From: Laburnicola sp. R22_1
Taxonomy: Eukaryota > Ascomycota > Dothideomycetes > Pleosporales > Didymosphaeriaceae
Length of the DNA stretch: 64,000 nucleotides
Assembly (NCBI GenBank): GCA_014281115.1
Contig: JACONQ010000012.1
Location: 930,001 to 994,000 of the forward strand
Direction of reading: 5' to 3'
Below, piece after piece: positions 13,428 through 24,770 of the stretch. Each line of letters starts with the position of its first letter. Position 1 is the first letter of the stretch. Made by a program: the position numbers and the translations under genes. The notes beneath the pieces were generated by a model. The model saw only the letters and a program-made list of their open reading frames with translations, had not been told where the DNA came from and ran no database searches.

Positions 13428-13443
13428 GCGCTAGGCTTATAAC
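13428..13443 (-). promoter_or_regulatory. Primer binding site matching the 5' half of initiator tRNA-Met
   Basis: Directly inside the 5' LTR the plus strand reads GCGCTAGGCTTATAAC. This equals the eukaryotic initiator tRNA-Met anticodon-arm sequence GCGCTGGGCTCATAAC except for two RIP-type changes. Drosophila copia is known to prime from such a 5' half-tRNA cut in the anticodon loop, rather than from the 3' CCA end. The match sets the element's orientation. Confidence 0.8.
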
Positions 13444-13629
13444 TATTAAAGAAAAACGAGCTAGAATCTTAGATTTAATAAGCAGATTAAATAAGATTAC
13501 TATATAAAAAAGGAAGGTAAAACGCTAGACTATATATACGCTTATAGAAAAGGAGCAGGGCTGAAACAGTACTGCTCACATAATTATGGGCACGTGATCG
13601 CACCCAGTTAGAGCCTTATTTCTGCGACA
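13444..13629 (-). repeat. 5' LTR of the minus-strand Copia element
   Basis: 186 bp, TGTCGCAG at the start and a TTAATA end (CAACA before RIP) on the minus strand. It contains a TATA-like TATAAGCGTATATA element about 90 bases in. It matches 3255-3440 throughout and is followed by the primer binding site. Confidence 0.88.
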
Positions 13630-13817
13630 ACTAGAGTAGAGACTATCTAAATAGATTACGTAATATAGTGGAAGGTAGGTAGGTAGTAATATAATAAGCA
13701 TAAAATACTTATATAATAAGGTAGATAGTATTCTCAGTAAGATAGATAGTAAGATAATTAACTTAGACTAATTTTTCTAACTCGGGATTTTGGCTTATTT
13801 ATATAGATAAATTCACG

Positions 13818-14023
13818 TGACTATATACGTGCTAGAAGGTTATTAAGTTCTACTTTAGGAAACTAATAGTTCTTTATCTAAAATCACGCAATAACACGTA
13901 ATTAATAAGATAAAGAAAATCCTAAAGTCTAGACTTTCTAGACTATCCGTTTTCGTCTGATCTTGAACTAGATAACGCGCCAAAAGATAAGTAACTACTT
14001 GTTACACTACTGTATAATCTATA
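13818..14023 (+). repeat. 5' LTR of Gypsy A
   Basis: About 206 bp beginning TGACTATATACG and ending CTATA (CTACA in the copy at 57311-57513). The leader behind it (14024-14105) is also shared with 60587-60664. Both ends are defined by that comparison. Confidence 0.75.
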
Positions 14024-14114
14024 GTATAAACTATATAATTAATAATAAGTATTACTATAAAATAAAACCTTAGTAAAGTAAAATTACTTTTAGCTTTATA
14101 TTTTAACAGAGACT

Positions 14115-17100
14115 ATGCCCTTAGCTCCTTTCTAAATAATAGTAGTAATACTAGCACCTAGTAAAGCGCTACTAGAGCATTAATACCCCTAACTTCCTAA
14201 TCTAGAGTTACTCTCTAGAAGCTATTGAAATTACTAGCGTTAGGAATATATAATAAAGGCTAAAATCTATAAGAATTATCCTATTTTAGGGAATGCAGTT
14301 AACTATATTATAAGTAGGCTAATAGGTAAGGTAGTAACTATTGCACTAGCCTTTATAAAGAAAGGAACCTATTTTAAAGATAAATTCTAGGATTTCTTAG
14401 ATATAAGCTTTTATAATAAATTAGTAGAGAAGTAAGTATAAAATAGGCTATTTCTTAGCTAATAGAGTAAAACCCTACTAACTAAGTTTAATAATAACTT
14501 TATGCGCCTAGCTACTAAGGCTAATAAAGACAACTAGAAGAACTTAAAGAATATTTACTAGAGAGCCTTATATATAGACTTATAGGATAGGCTAAGTATA
14601 CTAAAAATTTCTAAGGACTAGGACTTTATAATATTTATAGATAGAGTTAATATAGTTAAAAAAATATTTACTATATAAAGATATTAAAGCCCTTCTATAT
14701 AGTAGCCTTCTCCTCTACTGAGTTTACTAATACTATAGATTAGAAACGTATATATTCTAGCACTATAAAGACTACTAAAGCAAACCCTCTAAAGACTAAA
14801 AAGCGCGCTAAATAGGTTTTTAAGAAGTAGTTAAAGAAGCGCTATAAGAAAGAAGCATACTTCTACTATAGTAAGAAAAGATATTGTATCTAGAATTATT
14901 ACCTCTAAGCCACAATACTTCTAATATAAGCTAGGACTAGTAAGGCCTAGAAAATAAATAGTAGTAATAAGAATATTAATAGTTTCGTAGAGTTAAAAAA
15001 CTAGTTTCTCTTTTTAGAAGTTATTAGAGGGAGAAAATAAAGCAAGTTATAAAGAAACTAAAGAAGAACTTTTGTATATATGAAAAGATATAGCTAAATT
15101 TAACACTAATTACTATAAATACTTTTATTAATAATACTGCCTTTGCGTATACTATACTTAATGTAAGGTGTTTAATTACTACTTTTATATTTAAAAAGTT
15201 TGCTAGAAAAGCTAACCTATAATATATTAGTTTAAATAATTCTTATACCGTATACTAAAAGGTCTGCGATATTTCTCTTCCTGAAATAATTTCTATTAAA
15301 TTATAGGATTTAGAAGAGTAATCTCTTTAGTTTATAAAGCCGCTTTTATAAAGATAGATATTAAGGGGTATATTAAAATAATATAGGCGTATATTAATAG
15401 GAAGAAGGAGGACTATAAACTAGTTTTTAGTTTAATATAATAGAAAAAAACGCTAGATTAGTAGCTCTAGCAAAGCGCTTTATGTATATAGGGTCCTTTT
15501 ATATAAGATGTAGAGATATGTAGAGGAAATAAACTTCTACTTTTAGTTAAATATCTTTACTATATTATTTATAACCTTAAATAGAAGAAATATAAAAGAA
15601 AAAATAGGCTAATAGTCTTTACTACCTTCCTTAAGAATATCTAAAAGGTTCTAGCCCTAAAGGTTAAGGTAAACTTAAGAGACTATCCCCCTAAGTAGCT
15701 TCTAGACTAGGTAGAAGTTTTCTTAAAGGAATAAGCTAATAAACTTCCCCTATTATAAGGCTCTAGAATTTTATACTTAATCTCCCTTATTAAGAAGAAT
15801 AGAGAGACTCTAGAGATTCTCTTTAGGCCTCTCTATAGTATATTAAAGGAGGAACTACTAGTTCTTTATAAGAAACTAATAAAGTACTTTAACTATAGCT
15901 TTATTTAGGTAAGTAAGTCTAGCGCTATAGCACTAGTGTTATTTATAAGAAAACCTAAAGGAGGTTTATATTTTTGTGTAGAGTATAGAGTGTTAAATGC
16001 CCTATTAAAGAAGGACTACTACTCTCTTCCCTTTATTAGAAAGATATTATAGCTTTTTACTAAGGCTAAGTAGCTAATAAATTTTAATATAATTTAAGCC
16101 TTTTATAAATTAAGAATAGTAAAAGAAAAGAAATAGAAATTAGCCTTCTAAATCTAGTTTAGATTATATAAGTAGTTAGTAGTCCCCTTTAGACTAGCTA
16201 ATATACTAAGCACTTTCTAAAAATATATTAACTATATTCTAAAGAAGTACTTATATAACTACTACTTTACCTCTATAAATAATATTCTTATATTTTATAG
16301 TAGATCTTTAAAAGACTATTAGAATAAAGTATAATAAATAGTAAAGAAGTTAGGTAAGATAAGGCTGCACCTAGATATTAAAAAGTGCGAGTTTGTAGTT
16401 ACTAAGACTAAATAGTTAACCTTATTATAGAGTATAAGAAAAGGATTAGTATAGACCTAAAAAAGGTTAAGGCTATTTAGAATTAGGCCCCTTTTATAGA
16501 TATAAAAAGTTTTTAAAGTTTTTTAGGTTATACTTTCTAGTAAATCTTTAAAGAACTATTAGAATAAAGTATAATAGGTAGTAAAGAAGTTAGGTAAAAT
16601 AGAGCTATACTTAGTTATTAAGAAGTGCAAGTTTGTAGTTACTATGACTAAATATCTTAACTTTATTATGGAGTGTAGAAAGAGGATTAGCATAGACCTA
16701 GAGAAAGTTAAAGCTATCTAGGATTAGGCTTCTTCTATAGATTTAAAGGGTGTTTAGAGTTTTTTAAAGTTTGCTAACTTTTATTAAAGGTTTATAAAAA
16801 ACTTTTTAGAAGTAGTATTTCTATTAATAAAGTTAACTAGGAAGGAAACTCCCTTCTTATAAGGGTAGAAATAATAATACGCCTTTAACTACTTAAAGGA
16901 AGTATTGTGCACTAAGCCTATACTAGCCTACTTTAATTTAAAAAAAGGAGTGTTTGAGGTTAACTTCTTAGACTAGGCCTTTAGAGCCTGGTTCTTATAG
17001 TTTAATATAGAAGAAGTCCTTAGGCTAATTCTCTACTTCTTTGCTAAATACACCTTTATAGAGGCAAACTATATAATTTATAATAAGAAAATACTTATAG

Positions 17101-17206
17101 TTATTAAAGCAACTAAGAAGTAGTATAACATACTCTAGACTATTATTTATATACTTATATAAACTAATTATAAGAACTTTATATACTCTATAAAGTCTAG
17201 AAGATT
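14115..17206 (+). pseudogene. Gypsy A gag, protease, RT and start of RNase H
   Basis: A possible gag start is the ATG at 14115 (MPLAPF). A zinc-knuckle remnant reads YFYYSKKRYCI near 14855-14890, with Cys replaced by Tyr, a TGT-to-TAT change. A protease-like ALINTFINNTAF lies near 15105-15140. RT runs from about 15850; its catalytic box reads INNILIF (normally DDILIF) near 16275, and FANFYQRFIKNF (the stop read as Gln) marks the RT thumb near 16770-16800. RNase H follows and is interrupted at 17206 by X1. A 240-bp in-frame tandem duplication lies inside RT. All reading crosses RIP stops and some frameshifts. Confidence 0.8.
16296..16775 (+). repeat. In-frame 240-bp tandem duplication inside Gypsy A RT
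   Basis: TAGATCTTTAAAAGACTATT at 16301 recurs as TAAATCTTTAAAGAACTATT at 16541, and the following sequence stays aligned at a constant offset of 240 bases up to the FANFY motif. The two copies differ mostly by transitions. 240 is a multiple of three, so the RT frame is kept, but 80 residues are repeated. Confidence 0.85.
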
Positions 17207-18466
17207 AGATAAGAGGTATATTAAAGATCTTTGTCGTGTAGAGATTCTAACTAAGGTCGAGTTCGCACTATATATAAAGAGGAGTAAAACAAAAGGCACT
17301 AAAACTTAGTACCTAGCATATAGTGGTAGTAACACAATATACACAAAATAATAATAATTTCGTTGTTAACTTTCTTCACAGTAGTATTTTTAACGGCAGT
17401 CTATAGACAGTCTGCCATTTGGCATAACTAAGTTACATATTATCTCCTAACTAGTAGACTGTTAGAGAGCCACAGTAGACTGCGGAGTCGCAACTGTAGA
17501 AGTAGTGTGGGTAATAGGACGCTTAACTATAGTTTAGTTATTGCGCTCGCGACCTAGCAGTAGCGTAACTATGGTTTACTATACACATAGCGTATAAAGT
17601 CTACCTCTTATAATATTAGGGATACCTAAAATACTAAATCTTTATCTCTTTATCTATTATGTCTAGCAATGTAACAACTTTCTAGCAACCTAATATTACG
17701 TCCAAATCTAATACTCACAGCAATATAGCTATTATTAAATTTAGTTAGGGCATAGATAACTAGCTAGGCAAAGTTAAGAATAATTCCTAGAGATTCAGCG
17801 ACCTTATGTAACCAAAAGGATTATTAGAGGGGCCTCTAGAGCTTATCTTTAAGTACCCTATTAGTGATGTCTTTAGGCCAATTCGCCGCGCCTTATGCCT
17901 TCAAATCCTAGAGTGCAAGGCACTCCTTTAGTATCTAGATATTAGCGAAGACGCAGCCTTTATAACACAACAATAGCACAACGCAGAGATTATACTGTAG
18001 AAACTCAAAAATATAACTAAAAATAAAGGTAATAAGGACTATAAGAACAAGAACTAAAGCAAAGGGAAAAAAGAGTTTATTGCAACGTATAAGACGCCAG
18101 AGGCGTAGTAGTAGCGCAAGAAGCTTGTTAAGGCAATAGTAATTATCCAGGCTGCTATTAAGGCGGGGGACTATAAGCGATAAGGGTGAGGGTAAGCGGC
18201 AGTGGCAAGAGCATAGGAGAGATAGACAGTAGCAGCAAGGTCCTAGATAGTAGTATACAGCTCGCTAGTTGTGAGGGAAAATCTACTATAGGAGAGTAAT
18301 AAAATAGTTAGGTTAGTTACTATTGTAATTATTGTTATTATTGTTGCTGCGAAAAATATCGTTAAAGAAATTATTAATTACGTAACACGGTGGTCGGTTA
18401 AATAGCTAGCTCGGGATTACGTAACATTACAGATTAATCCCAGAGAAGAAAGATAAGAGGTATATA
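17207..18466 (+). mobile_element. Element X copy 1 with 14-bp target-site duplication
   Basis: AGATAAGAGGTATA occurs at 17207-17220 and 18453-18466, flanking a 1232-bp insert (17221-18452) in Gypsy A RNase H; the RNase H frame resumes after the second copy. The insert begins TTAAAGATCTTTGT and ends AATCCCAGAGAAG, with no LTRs, inverted repeats or visible RT. It has a 5' leader, a single ORF and a 3' region with TTATTA repeats. The long duplication fits target-primed insertion of a non-LTR element. Further X copies: 41843, 42753, 44158, 54436, 54930. Confidence 0.88.
17659..18189 (+). pseudogene. Single ORF of element X, unknown or Gag-like
   Basis: The frame opens with ATG at 17659 (MSSNVTTF) and closes at TGA 18187-18189, about 176 codons; internal TAG/TAA lie at Gln/Trp-like positions. 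Content: a Ser/Asn-rich start, a middle with GPLELIFKYPISDVF near 17835-17880, then an all-helical stretch with LQILECKALL and a basic Lys/Asn-rich C-terminal tail. The helical core plus basic tail resembles retrotransposon Gag in layout, but I do not recognise a family. The same frame can be followed in reverse at 56580-56880. Confidence 0.55.
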
Positions 18467-20250
18467 TACTAGACTAATACTTTTAGTAAATATAATATAA
18501 TATTACAGTATAAACTAAAAACTATTAACTTAAGGGCAAATACCCTCTTATAATACTAGTAAAATATACCTACTAATACTAAATATAACTAGGTTAAGTT
18601 CTATAAAATCTAACTTTTTTAGAAGGTTTCTTTAGGGAATAGAAGTATTAGGCTCTAGATATCTATAGCCCTAGCAATATAAGCTCTACTTAGGAGGCTT
18701 AACTCTCTTAGGAAAGAAGAAAGCTAAGCTAAATATAAAAACACTAGTTTTTTTCTACTTACTAGAAGAGTTTACTTCTAAACTAAAAACGTATCTTTTA
18801 GTAGACCTAGACTTAAATAAACTATAGTCTTATAGCTTAAAAAAGATTTTATACTAAGAAAAGTAAAAAAGTGCATTTTCTACTATAGGCATCCTTTTTC
18901 CTTTTGTTTAAACCTAATAATTGCTATATAAAAATATAATATTAATAACACTAGTTACCTCTAGTACTAGAAATAAAGATAAAATCTAGACTAGAAACCT
19001 TTATAAATAATGCTAGTTACTATAGTCTATAACTTTCCTATATTTAGATACCTAGAGAGAGAAATTATCTATATAATAGTTACTAAATTATACTTCTTTC
19101 TAGAAATATTAGATTTTATTTATGAATTTATTAAGAACTATAATATATATAGAAAAACTAAGCTATAGAGAAATATAATATAAGGGCTACTACAACACCT
19201 TCCACTTCTAAACTAAATATAAAAAGATCTCTATAGACTTTATTACTAAGCTCTTTATAAGTAAGAGGAACATAAATATAATAGTAGTATATAATAGGCT
19301 AGAGAAAGAAATAGTTTTAGTCCCTCTACTAGACCTAGAGGTAGAAACTATAGTAGAGGTATTCCTCTATTATATTATAGCCTACTATTAGCTTCCTAAT
19401 ACTATAACCTCTAACTTCAAAGGTTAATTTATAAGCAACTTTAAAAGATATCTATATAAGAAAATAAAAGTTTAGAGGAGATTATCCTTCTTTAAGCACC
19501 TAGAGACTAATAGTACTATAAAATATATAAATTTTATAATTAAGGTATACTTCTATACTTTTATATAATAAAACTAAAAGAATTAGGCCTTATACTACCC
19601 TATAGTACAAATAGCTATTAATAGGCAAGAAGCTACCTCTACTAAAGTAGTACTATTTTTCTCTAGTATAGATATAATATAAATCTAGCTAAGCTAAACG
19701 TAAAAATAAAAGCTATTAACTATTACTAGTAGAGTTTATAACTAGTAAAGTCTACTAAAGCTTTATTATAGAAGTTTTAAAAAGTTTTATATTTATTTAA
19801 GTTAAAATAGTTAAAATATAATAAGAGTAGGTGTAGTAAGAAAACTAGTACTAGAGAGATACTCTAGTATTAAAGGAAGGAGATAAGGTTTAGCTTTAGT
19901 ATAAGGACTATCTATCTAACTCTTATCCTAATAAGAAGTTAGACTAAAAATACAAAGTTTATAGTTATATAAGTAATAGACTTCTATAGTATAGAACTAG
20001 ATATTCTACCTAGAGTTTACTTAGTGTTTTTAGTAAATTGTCTACGCCTAGCTAAAAAAGACCTTCTCTCTAGATAAGTTATAGATAATAGAAAACTAGA
20101 CGCTATTATTATTAAGGGAAGAAAGGAATAGATTATAAAAGATATTCTAGCTAAGCAACCTATCTAAAAAGAGAGAAACCTATAGAAATTACTCTATTAA
20201 GGTAAATAGTTAGATAATACTAATCTAACTTAGGAATCTACTATAAATCT
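18467..20250 (+). pseudogene. Gypsy A RNase H end, integrase and chromodomain
   Basis: From 18467 the RNase H tail continues (YFSKYNIILQYKLKTINLRAN). The integrase core is visible with ISIDFITKLFISK near 19230-19270 and PLLDLEVETIVEVFL near 19325-19370. A chromodomain closes pol near 20130-20240: KDILAKQPI, then a K-stop-L corresponding to VKW, and NLT followed by a stop where WE is expected. In chromoviruses this domain steers integration to heterochromatin marks. Stops at the two Trp positions are RIP-type changes. Confidence 0.82.
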
Positions 20251-20314
20251 CTCTACTATAAAGGTATTAAATTACTAGAAAATATATACTTTCCTATTCT
20301 AAAGAGTTATTTAT

Positions 20315-21259
20315 AAACTTTTATAACTTAAATAGAAATTTCGACTATGGATATTATATAGTGATGCAATAGTTTATTATTTATATTTTTATATAGATAC
20401 TAGCAATTTCTCTTAAGTTACTCCGCGTCGCGGTCGCTATATACACCTTTGTTCTCTCCCTCCCCCCTCTGTCCTTTTAAAGGACCTGTGTTGCGTTATT
20501 ATTTTGTTATTATTATTATTGCTACTAGCATATCTATATAGTATTGTAAGTAGTAAGTAGGTAAAGATACTATTATATATACTTCTTATTCTCTTTAATA
20601 GTTATTAGCTATATATAGTAATATATAGTAAGATTATAGTTAGCTTTAAAGTCCTCTTTTAGCTAGCAAAGATCTTAGAGCTCTACTGCGTATACTATAT
20701 ACGCTAGACTATTATAGAGTAACTATTTGTATAGCAGCTATAGGCCAACCTCCTTAAGTTAGATAATCTAGAGATTAGTCTACACTTAGTACAAAGCTAG
20801 AAGGCCTTTTATATATACCTATTTTTTTAAATATACCTCTTAGCGTCTTAGTATATTACAGTATTACTACTTTATTAATACGTACACCCTCTAGCTTAGC
20901 TGCCCTAGTAGGCGTAAGGATAGGGCGCGTTAACTTCTAGAGCAATTCTAATATAGTAGAGGGAGGAGGTAAAAAATACGATAAGTAAGCGTTACTAGGT
21001 ATTTAAACCTATAGTGCGGACTTATAGGGAGCTACTTAATAGTTAATAGTTCTGCCTATAGTAACGCGTTATATATACTTATAACTTATAAGTATAGAAT
21101 AGTTACTAATATGTGTATAGGTATAGTGCTACTTCCTCTTAAAATAATATAAAAATATATAATTAATAACTAAGCGTATGCGATATGGCTAGCTAACGTT
21201 CCTCTTAGCAAGAATAGCCTAATAAAAATAAAAATAAATAATAATAAAAACTTTTATAA
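20315..21259 (+). mobile_element. Element Z copy 1 with A-rich tail and 12-bp duplication
   Basis: AAACTTTTATAA at 20315-20326 and 21248-21259 flanks a 921-bp insert (20327-21247). It starts near CTTAAATAGAAATTTCGAC and ends in an A-rich tail (AATAAAAATAAAAATAAATA). A second copy runs from about 38450 to 41225 and is split by pogo element P3. No coding frame stands out. The tail and the duplication are typical of a LINE or SINE; the family is unknown to me. Confidence 0.72.
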
Positions 21260-23552
21260 AAACTTCCTAAACTAATAAATATGCTATAGCTCCTAGTATA
21301 GAAGTTATATCCTTAGTAGAGAACTTAAAAAGCCTTTATTAAAGAAAGATTAGAATAAGCCTAGACCTCTAGCCCTCCTTACTAATTACTTAGGCATTAG
21401 TAAGAAATACTTAAGAAAGTACTAAAAACTATTTAAGAGTGTTAGCCCTAATATAAGTAGATAGAAAAAGGGAGAATTATCCCCCTATAATAATATAATA
21501 TAGATTTTAAGTAATAGGAAGTAGGGCAATTAGGAAGAGGAGAAGGAAAGGCTATTTAAAAGAAAATATCATAAAGAAGGAGAAATAGCTATAATATAAC
21601 TAAAGAAACTAAATATTTAAAAAGCTAAGCTTATAGCTTAGCTATTTTTATAAAGTTACAAATTATATAAGAAAACACCCGTAGACCCCTATAATAAGAC
21701 TATAAAGATAGAAAAATCTTAATAGTCTAAAAGAATAAGTAGAAATACTACTCCTCCTCTATAAACTCGCTCTTGCCTAGATTAGAATTAAGATCTGTCC
21801 CCTTAACCTTTTTATAAAGAATAGTAATTTAATTAAGACTAATTACTATAAAACCTAGAACCCTCTTAATATACTTTAAAAGAGTAGTAATTATATAACA
21901 TTTTAGTATCTTACTAGTATAAATAGTTTTTATAATATTTACAATACGTTTAACTAGATCCTAATAGGGAGGCTCTAGAATAGGTAGAGTAAAAGAGGTA
22001 AGTAACTATAGTATAATATTAGCTAAGAAAGACAAACTCTAGAATCTAGAACTTATAATAAGTTTATTAGAAAGAGCTTAAAGAATAGTGTAAGTATTCT
22101 ACTAAACTATAAGCATTTAATACAGAAGTTCTATATTCTATCTAGAATATTTTGTATTAGTATTATCTATTTCTTAGAGCTTAACTTAAGCACTTTAGAT
22201 AACAGAGCTATACTTATAGATAAAAATATTAAGATAAGCTTACTAAAGATTAATAAAAGGCTTACTAGTATAACTATTACTATAAAGAATATATTTTAGA
22301 ATAAGGTTAGTAAACTTAGTCTTAGTAGAGTTCTTTTATAAACTATCCTAGACCTTAAATATAAATTAGAAAGGAAGAAGTTTGCTGAAGAATTATTATA
22401 CCTTATCTAAGCACTTACTAAAGTAGATAATATAAGCCTTATAGTTACACTTTCTTTTTATAAGCCTTTATATATAGAGAATAAGCTACTTAAGGCAGTG
22501 CTAGTAGGACTTCTTATAAATATAGGCAGCCTTAAAGATAAAGTCCTTAAATATTATATAGATAGCCTTAAGAGTCTTTTAATTTTAGCTCAAGTCCTTA
22601 AAAACTACTTAGAATTAATAAGGAATAATATAAAAGAACTAAGAAACTAACTCTATAATAGTTCTTTATAGTTTATTACGCATAAACTTCTTAAGGTCTT
22701 TAGTATTATAGAAATCTAAAATAGGAAGTAAAGGCTTGCCTTTATAAATAAAAGTGCTATAAGTTAAAATCTTTATAGGGAATACTAAATTGCAGTTAAG
22801 CTAGACTTTAGACGATTACTTAGAGTTATAAGGGCTAGTGTAAGGCGTTACTTATTAGCTATAACTATAATAGAAATTAATAATAAAAAGATAGTAAAAA
22901 ATAGTATAAAAGTAGGAGTAGTAATTAGAAATATAGTATAATATTAATAAAGAGAGTCACAAATATAGTAGTAAAGTAAAGAAGAAAAGCAGAACTAAGG
23001 TAGGAATCTTTTTATTTACTTTAGCTTGAGCAAATAACACTAGCGTAAATTCTTAACTAAAATAGATAGTTATACTATAGAAACTAAGAGATATAAACAC
23101 AAACGTGTTAAATATAATAACTAGATTACTCTATAGAACCTACAAAATATAAATATAAACGCGTTAGATATAATAACTAGGTTGCCCTACTATAAGTAGA
23201 AGGATAGAAGCCTAGTGCTTTTTGCAGCTAAGGTATACTTAGAACCTTATAGAGGCTTAAAGCACTATTACTAGTATATATAGTATTAGATTTATTCTTA
23301 AGACTTTAGGCGTATAGAAGGGAGATTAGTGCTATTGCTATAGGGAGTATAGAATATAACGCTAGAATTTTTTAAGAGGAGGGGGGGGGGGAAGGGGAGA
23401 GAAGGAGGGAAGAGGAATATATAAGGGGCTAAGCGTCCTTTTATAGTTACTTAGCCTACTGCCTTAAAGTTCTAAATTTATATTTCTGCTAAGCTAGAAG
23501 TATATATACGTCTATAGCCAGAGTTACTATTAAACCCTATTAAATTTATAAG
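21260..23552 (+). pseudogene. Unrecognised degenerate coding region, Gag-like at best
   Basis: Plus-strand frames can be followed for long stretches, notably 22010-23340, with helical Leu/Lys-rich content such as ENKLLKAVLVGLLINIGSLK near 22478-22537. No zinc knuckle, protease or RT motif is visible. The sequence is contiguous with 30498 onward before the Gypsy D insertion (shared ATAAG), so it may be the 5' part of the Gypsy B relic with an internal deletion. Function not assigned. Confidence 0.35.
23374..23416 (+). repeat. Purine tract with an 11-G run
   Basis: AAGAGGA, then eleven consecutive G at 23381-23391, then GAAGGGGAGAGAAGGAGGG. It stands out in an AT-rich context. It could be a polypurine tract, but I see no LTR next to it. 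Confidence 0.6.
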
Positions 23553-23741
23553 TATAAGAGCGCTACTAGGACGCCTAATAGTTAATAAGGCAGAATAGGA
23601 TAATATTAGGAGGTAAGTAGTGATAAGACGAATCGCTACCCGCTCTTATCTAAAGTGAGAGGGTTTTTATCTAAACTCCCGCTAGGCCCAAAGGAGATAT
23701 AAGTCCCCATTTGGCCACCTAAGCAATAAGAAGGCCTTACA
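23553..23741 (-). repeat. 3' LTR of Gypsy D
   Basis: 189 bp matching 30303-30492 base for base except RIP-type changes. On the minus strand it is preceded by a G-rich polypurine tract. Confidence 0.92.
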
Positions 23742-23755
23742 GTATCCCCCTTCTA
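23742..23755 (-). other. Polypurine tract of Gypsy D
   Basis: On the minus strand AGAAGGGGGATAC lies directly before the LTR start TGTAAGG. Confidence 0.7.
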
Positions 23756-24059
23756 GGATTAACCCAACCTAGGTTGCCCTAGGAGATTAAAACGTGCGAT
23801 ATCCTATTATCTTTGCTTAAAAAATAAACAATTGCTAGTCTTATAACTGTATAGCAATAATTATTGTTGTATTAGGCGCCATTACGCTATTAAGGTGCTC
23901 TAGGGCACCTAACTAATTTGGGAGCTGAAGGTACTGTTAAGTGAGGCTTGGCGTAGTTGTTTTAGTTTTCGCCTACTCTTATACTACTCTTACTCCTTAC
24001 GCCTCTACTAGTTAATTTAGTATATACCACCCTACTCTTATTATCCTAATATATTCTAA

Positions 24060-24770
24060 TGTCTCTTTCTACAGTAAGATAGCCCTTAAGAAGACACTTA
24101 CTATATAGTGGGCAGAGTTAGCTTTTAACTAACCTCCTAATACTAATCTATACGTTTGTTGCGTTAAACTTATCTATAAGGGAGATCTACTTTACACATG
24201 CCACTTTCTAGATACTAAACTTATCCTATTAATCTAAATTAATAGTGTTTAGCTATCTAGGTATGGTGATTACTTAATTCGAAATAAATACTGCCTTATA
24301 GTAATGCATGCCGATATTAGGCGCTATTATGTCACTAACTAAGATAATATAGTGCCCTATTAACTTTAACGCTAAGCTTAACAGTCTTATGGCTGCTTAG
24401 GCTCTCCTTCGTAGTAGTAACTCTAATAAGAATAAGAAACGCGTCTGTAATGCTGCCAAGAGACTTATAAACTATATTAAGTGGGTGTAGTTATCCTTAT
24501 GGCGCTTTCTATTAACTAATTACTTTTTAGCTTATTTAAGCCCTACGCACAGAATCTCTATATCTATAATAGTAGCAATATCTGTTAATTAACCTATTAC
24601 TTTACTAAAAAGCGCGCTCGTACTAATATAGAGCGCGAGACTAAGCAACGTCGCTATAAGAAGGCCATTAACCACGTAACCCATAAGAGTAGGACCCCAA
24701 AGCAAGATAAGGTTTATAATTCTGCCTTTTGTTCTATTATATTATATACTAACGCAGTTATAGAATAAAT
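24060..24770 (+). pseudogene. Antisense frame between integrase and 3' LTR of Gypsy D
   Basis: Opposite to gag-pol, a plus-strand frame reads an aromatic and Cys-containing N-terminal part (LYVCCVKLIYKGDLLYTCHF near 24155-24215). In a shifted frame it continues with a helical part (FNAKLNSLMAAQALLRSS near 24370-24425, then KKRVCNAAKRLINYIKW) and ends in a basic stretch (ERETKQRRYKKAINHV near 24640-24690). The stops are TAA/TAG at Gln-like positions. The pattern of clustered Cys followed by helical basic segments also appears opposite Gypsy E. I recall similar short hypothetical proteins annotated next to fungal Gypsy elements, but no function. An alternative is an independent gene fragment. 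Confidence 0.5.

Larger units (their letters stand above)
3255..13629 (-). mobile_element. Complete Copia LTR retrotransposon (minus strand), interrupted by a pogo element
   Basis: Two 186-bp LTR copies in the same orientation (3255-3440 and 13444-13629) bound the element. On the minus strand the order is 5' LTR, primer site, gag, integrase, RT, RNase H, a region with an antisense frame, polypurine tract, 3' LTR. A pogo transposon with a TA duplication sits in the integrase region; without it the element is about 8.2 kb. No matching 5-bp target duplication is visible at the outer flanks (ATAAT on the left, ACTAG on the right), so one flank may be rearranged. RIP stops run through all frames. 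Confidence 0.87.
13818..20326 (+). mobile_element. Gypsy A: chromodomain Ty3/Gypsy retrotransposon, 3' end cut by Z1
   Basis: The plus-strand order is LTR, leader, gag with zinc knuckle, protease, RT, RNase H, integrase, chromodomain. Element X1 interrupts RNase H (17221-18452) and element Z1 follows the chromodomain at 20327. I found no 3' LTR. A second copy of the LTR and leader is at 57311-57513 and 60587-60664. RIP stops are frequent. Confidence 0.85.
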
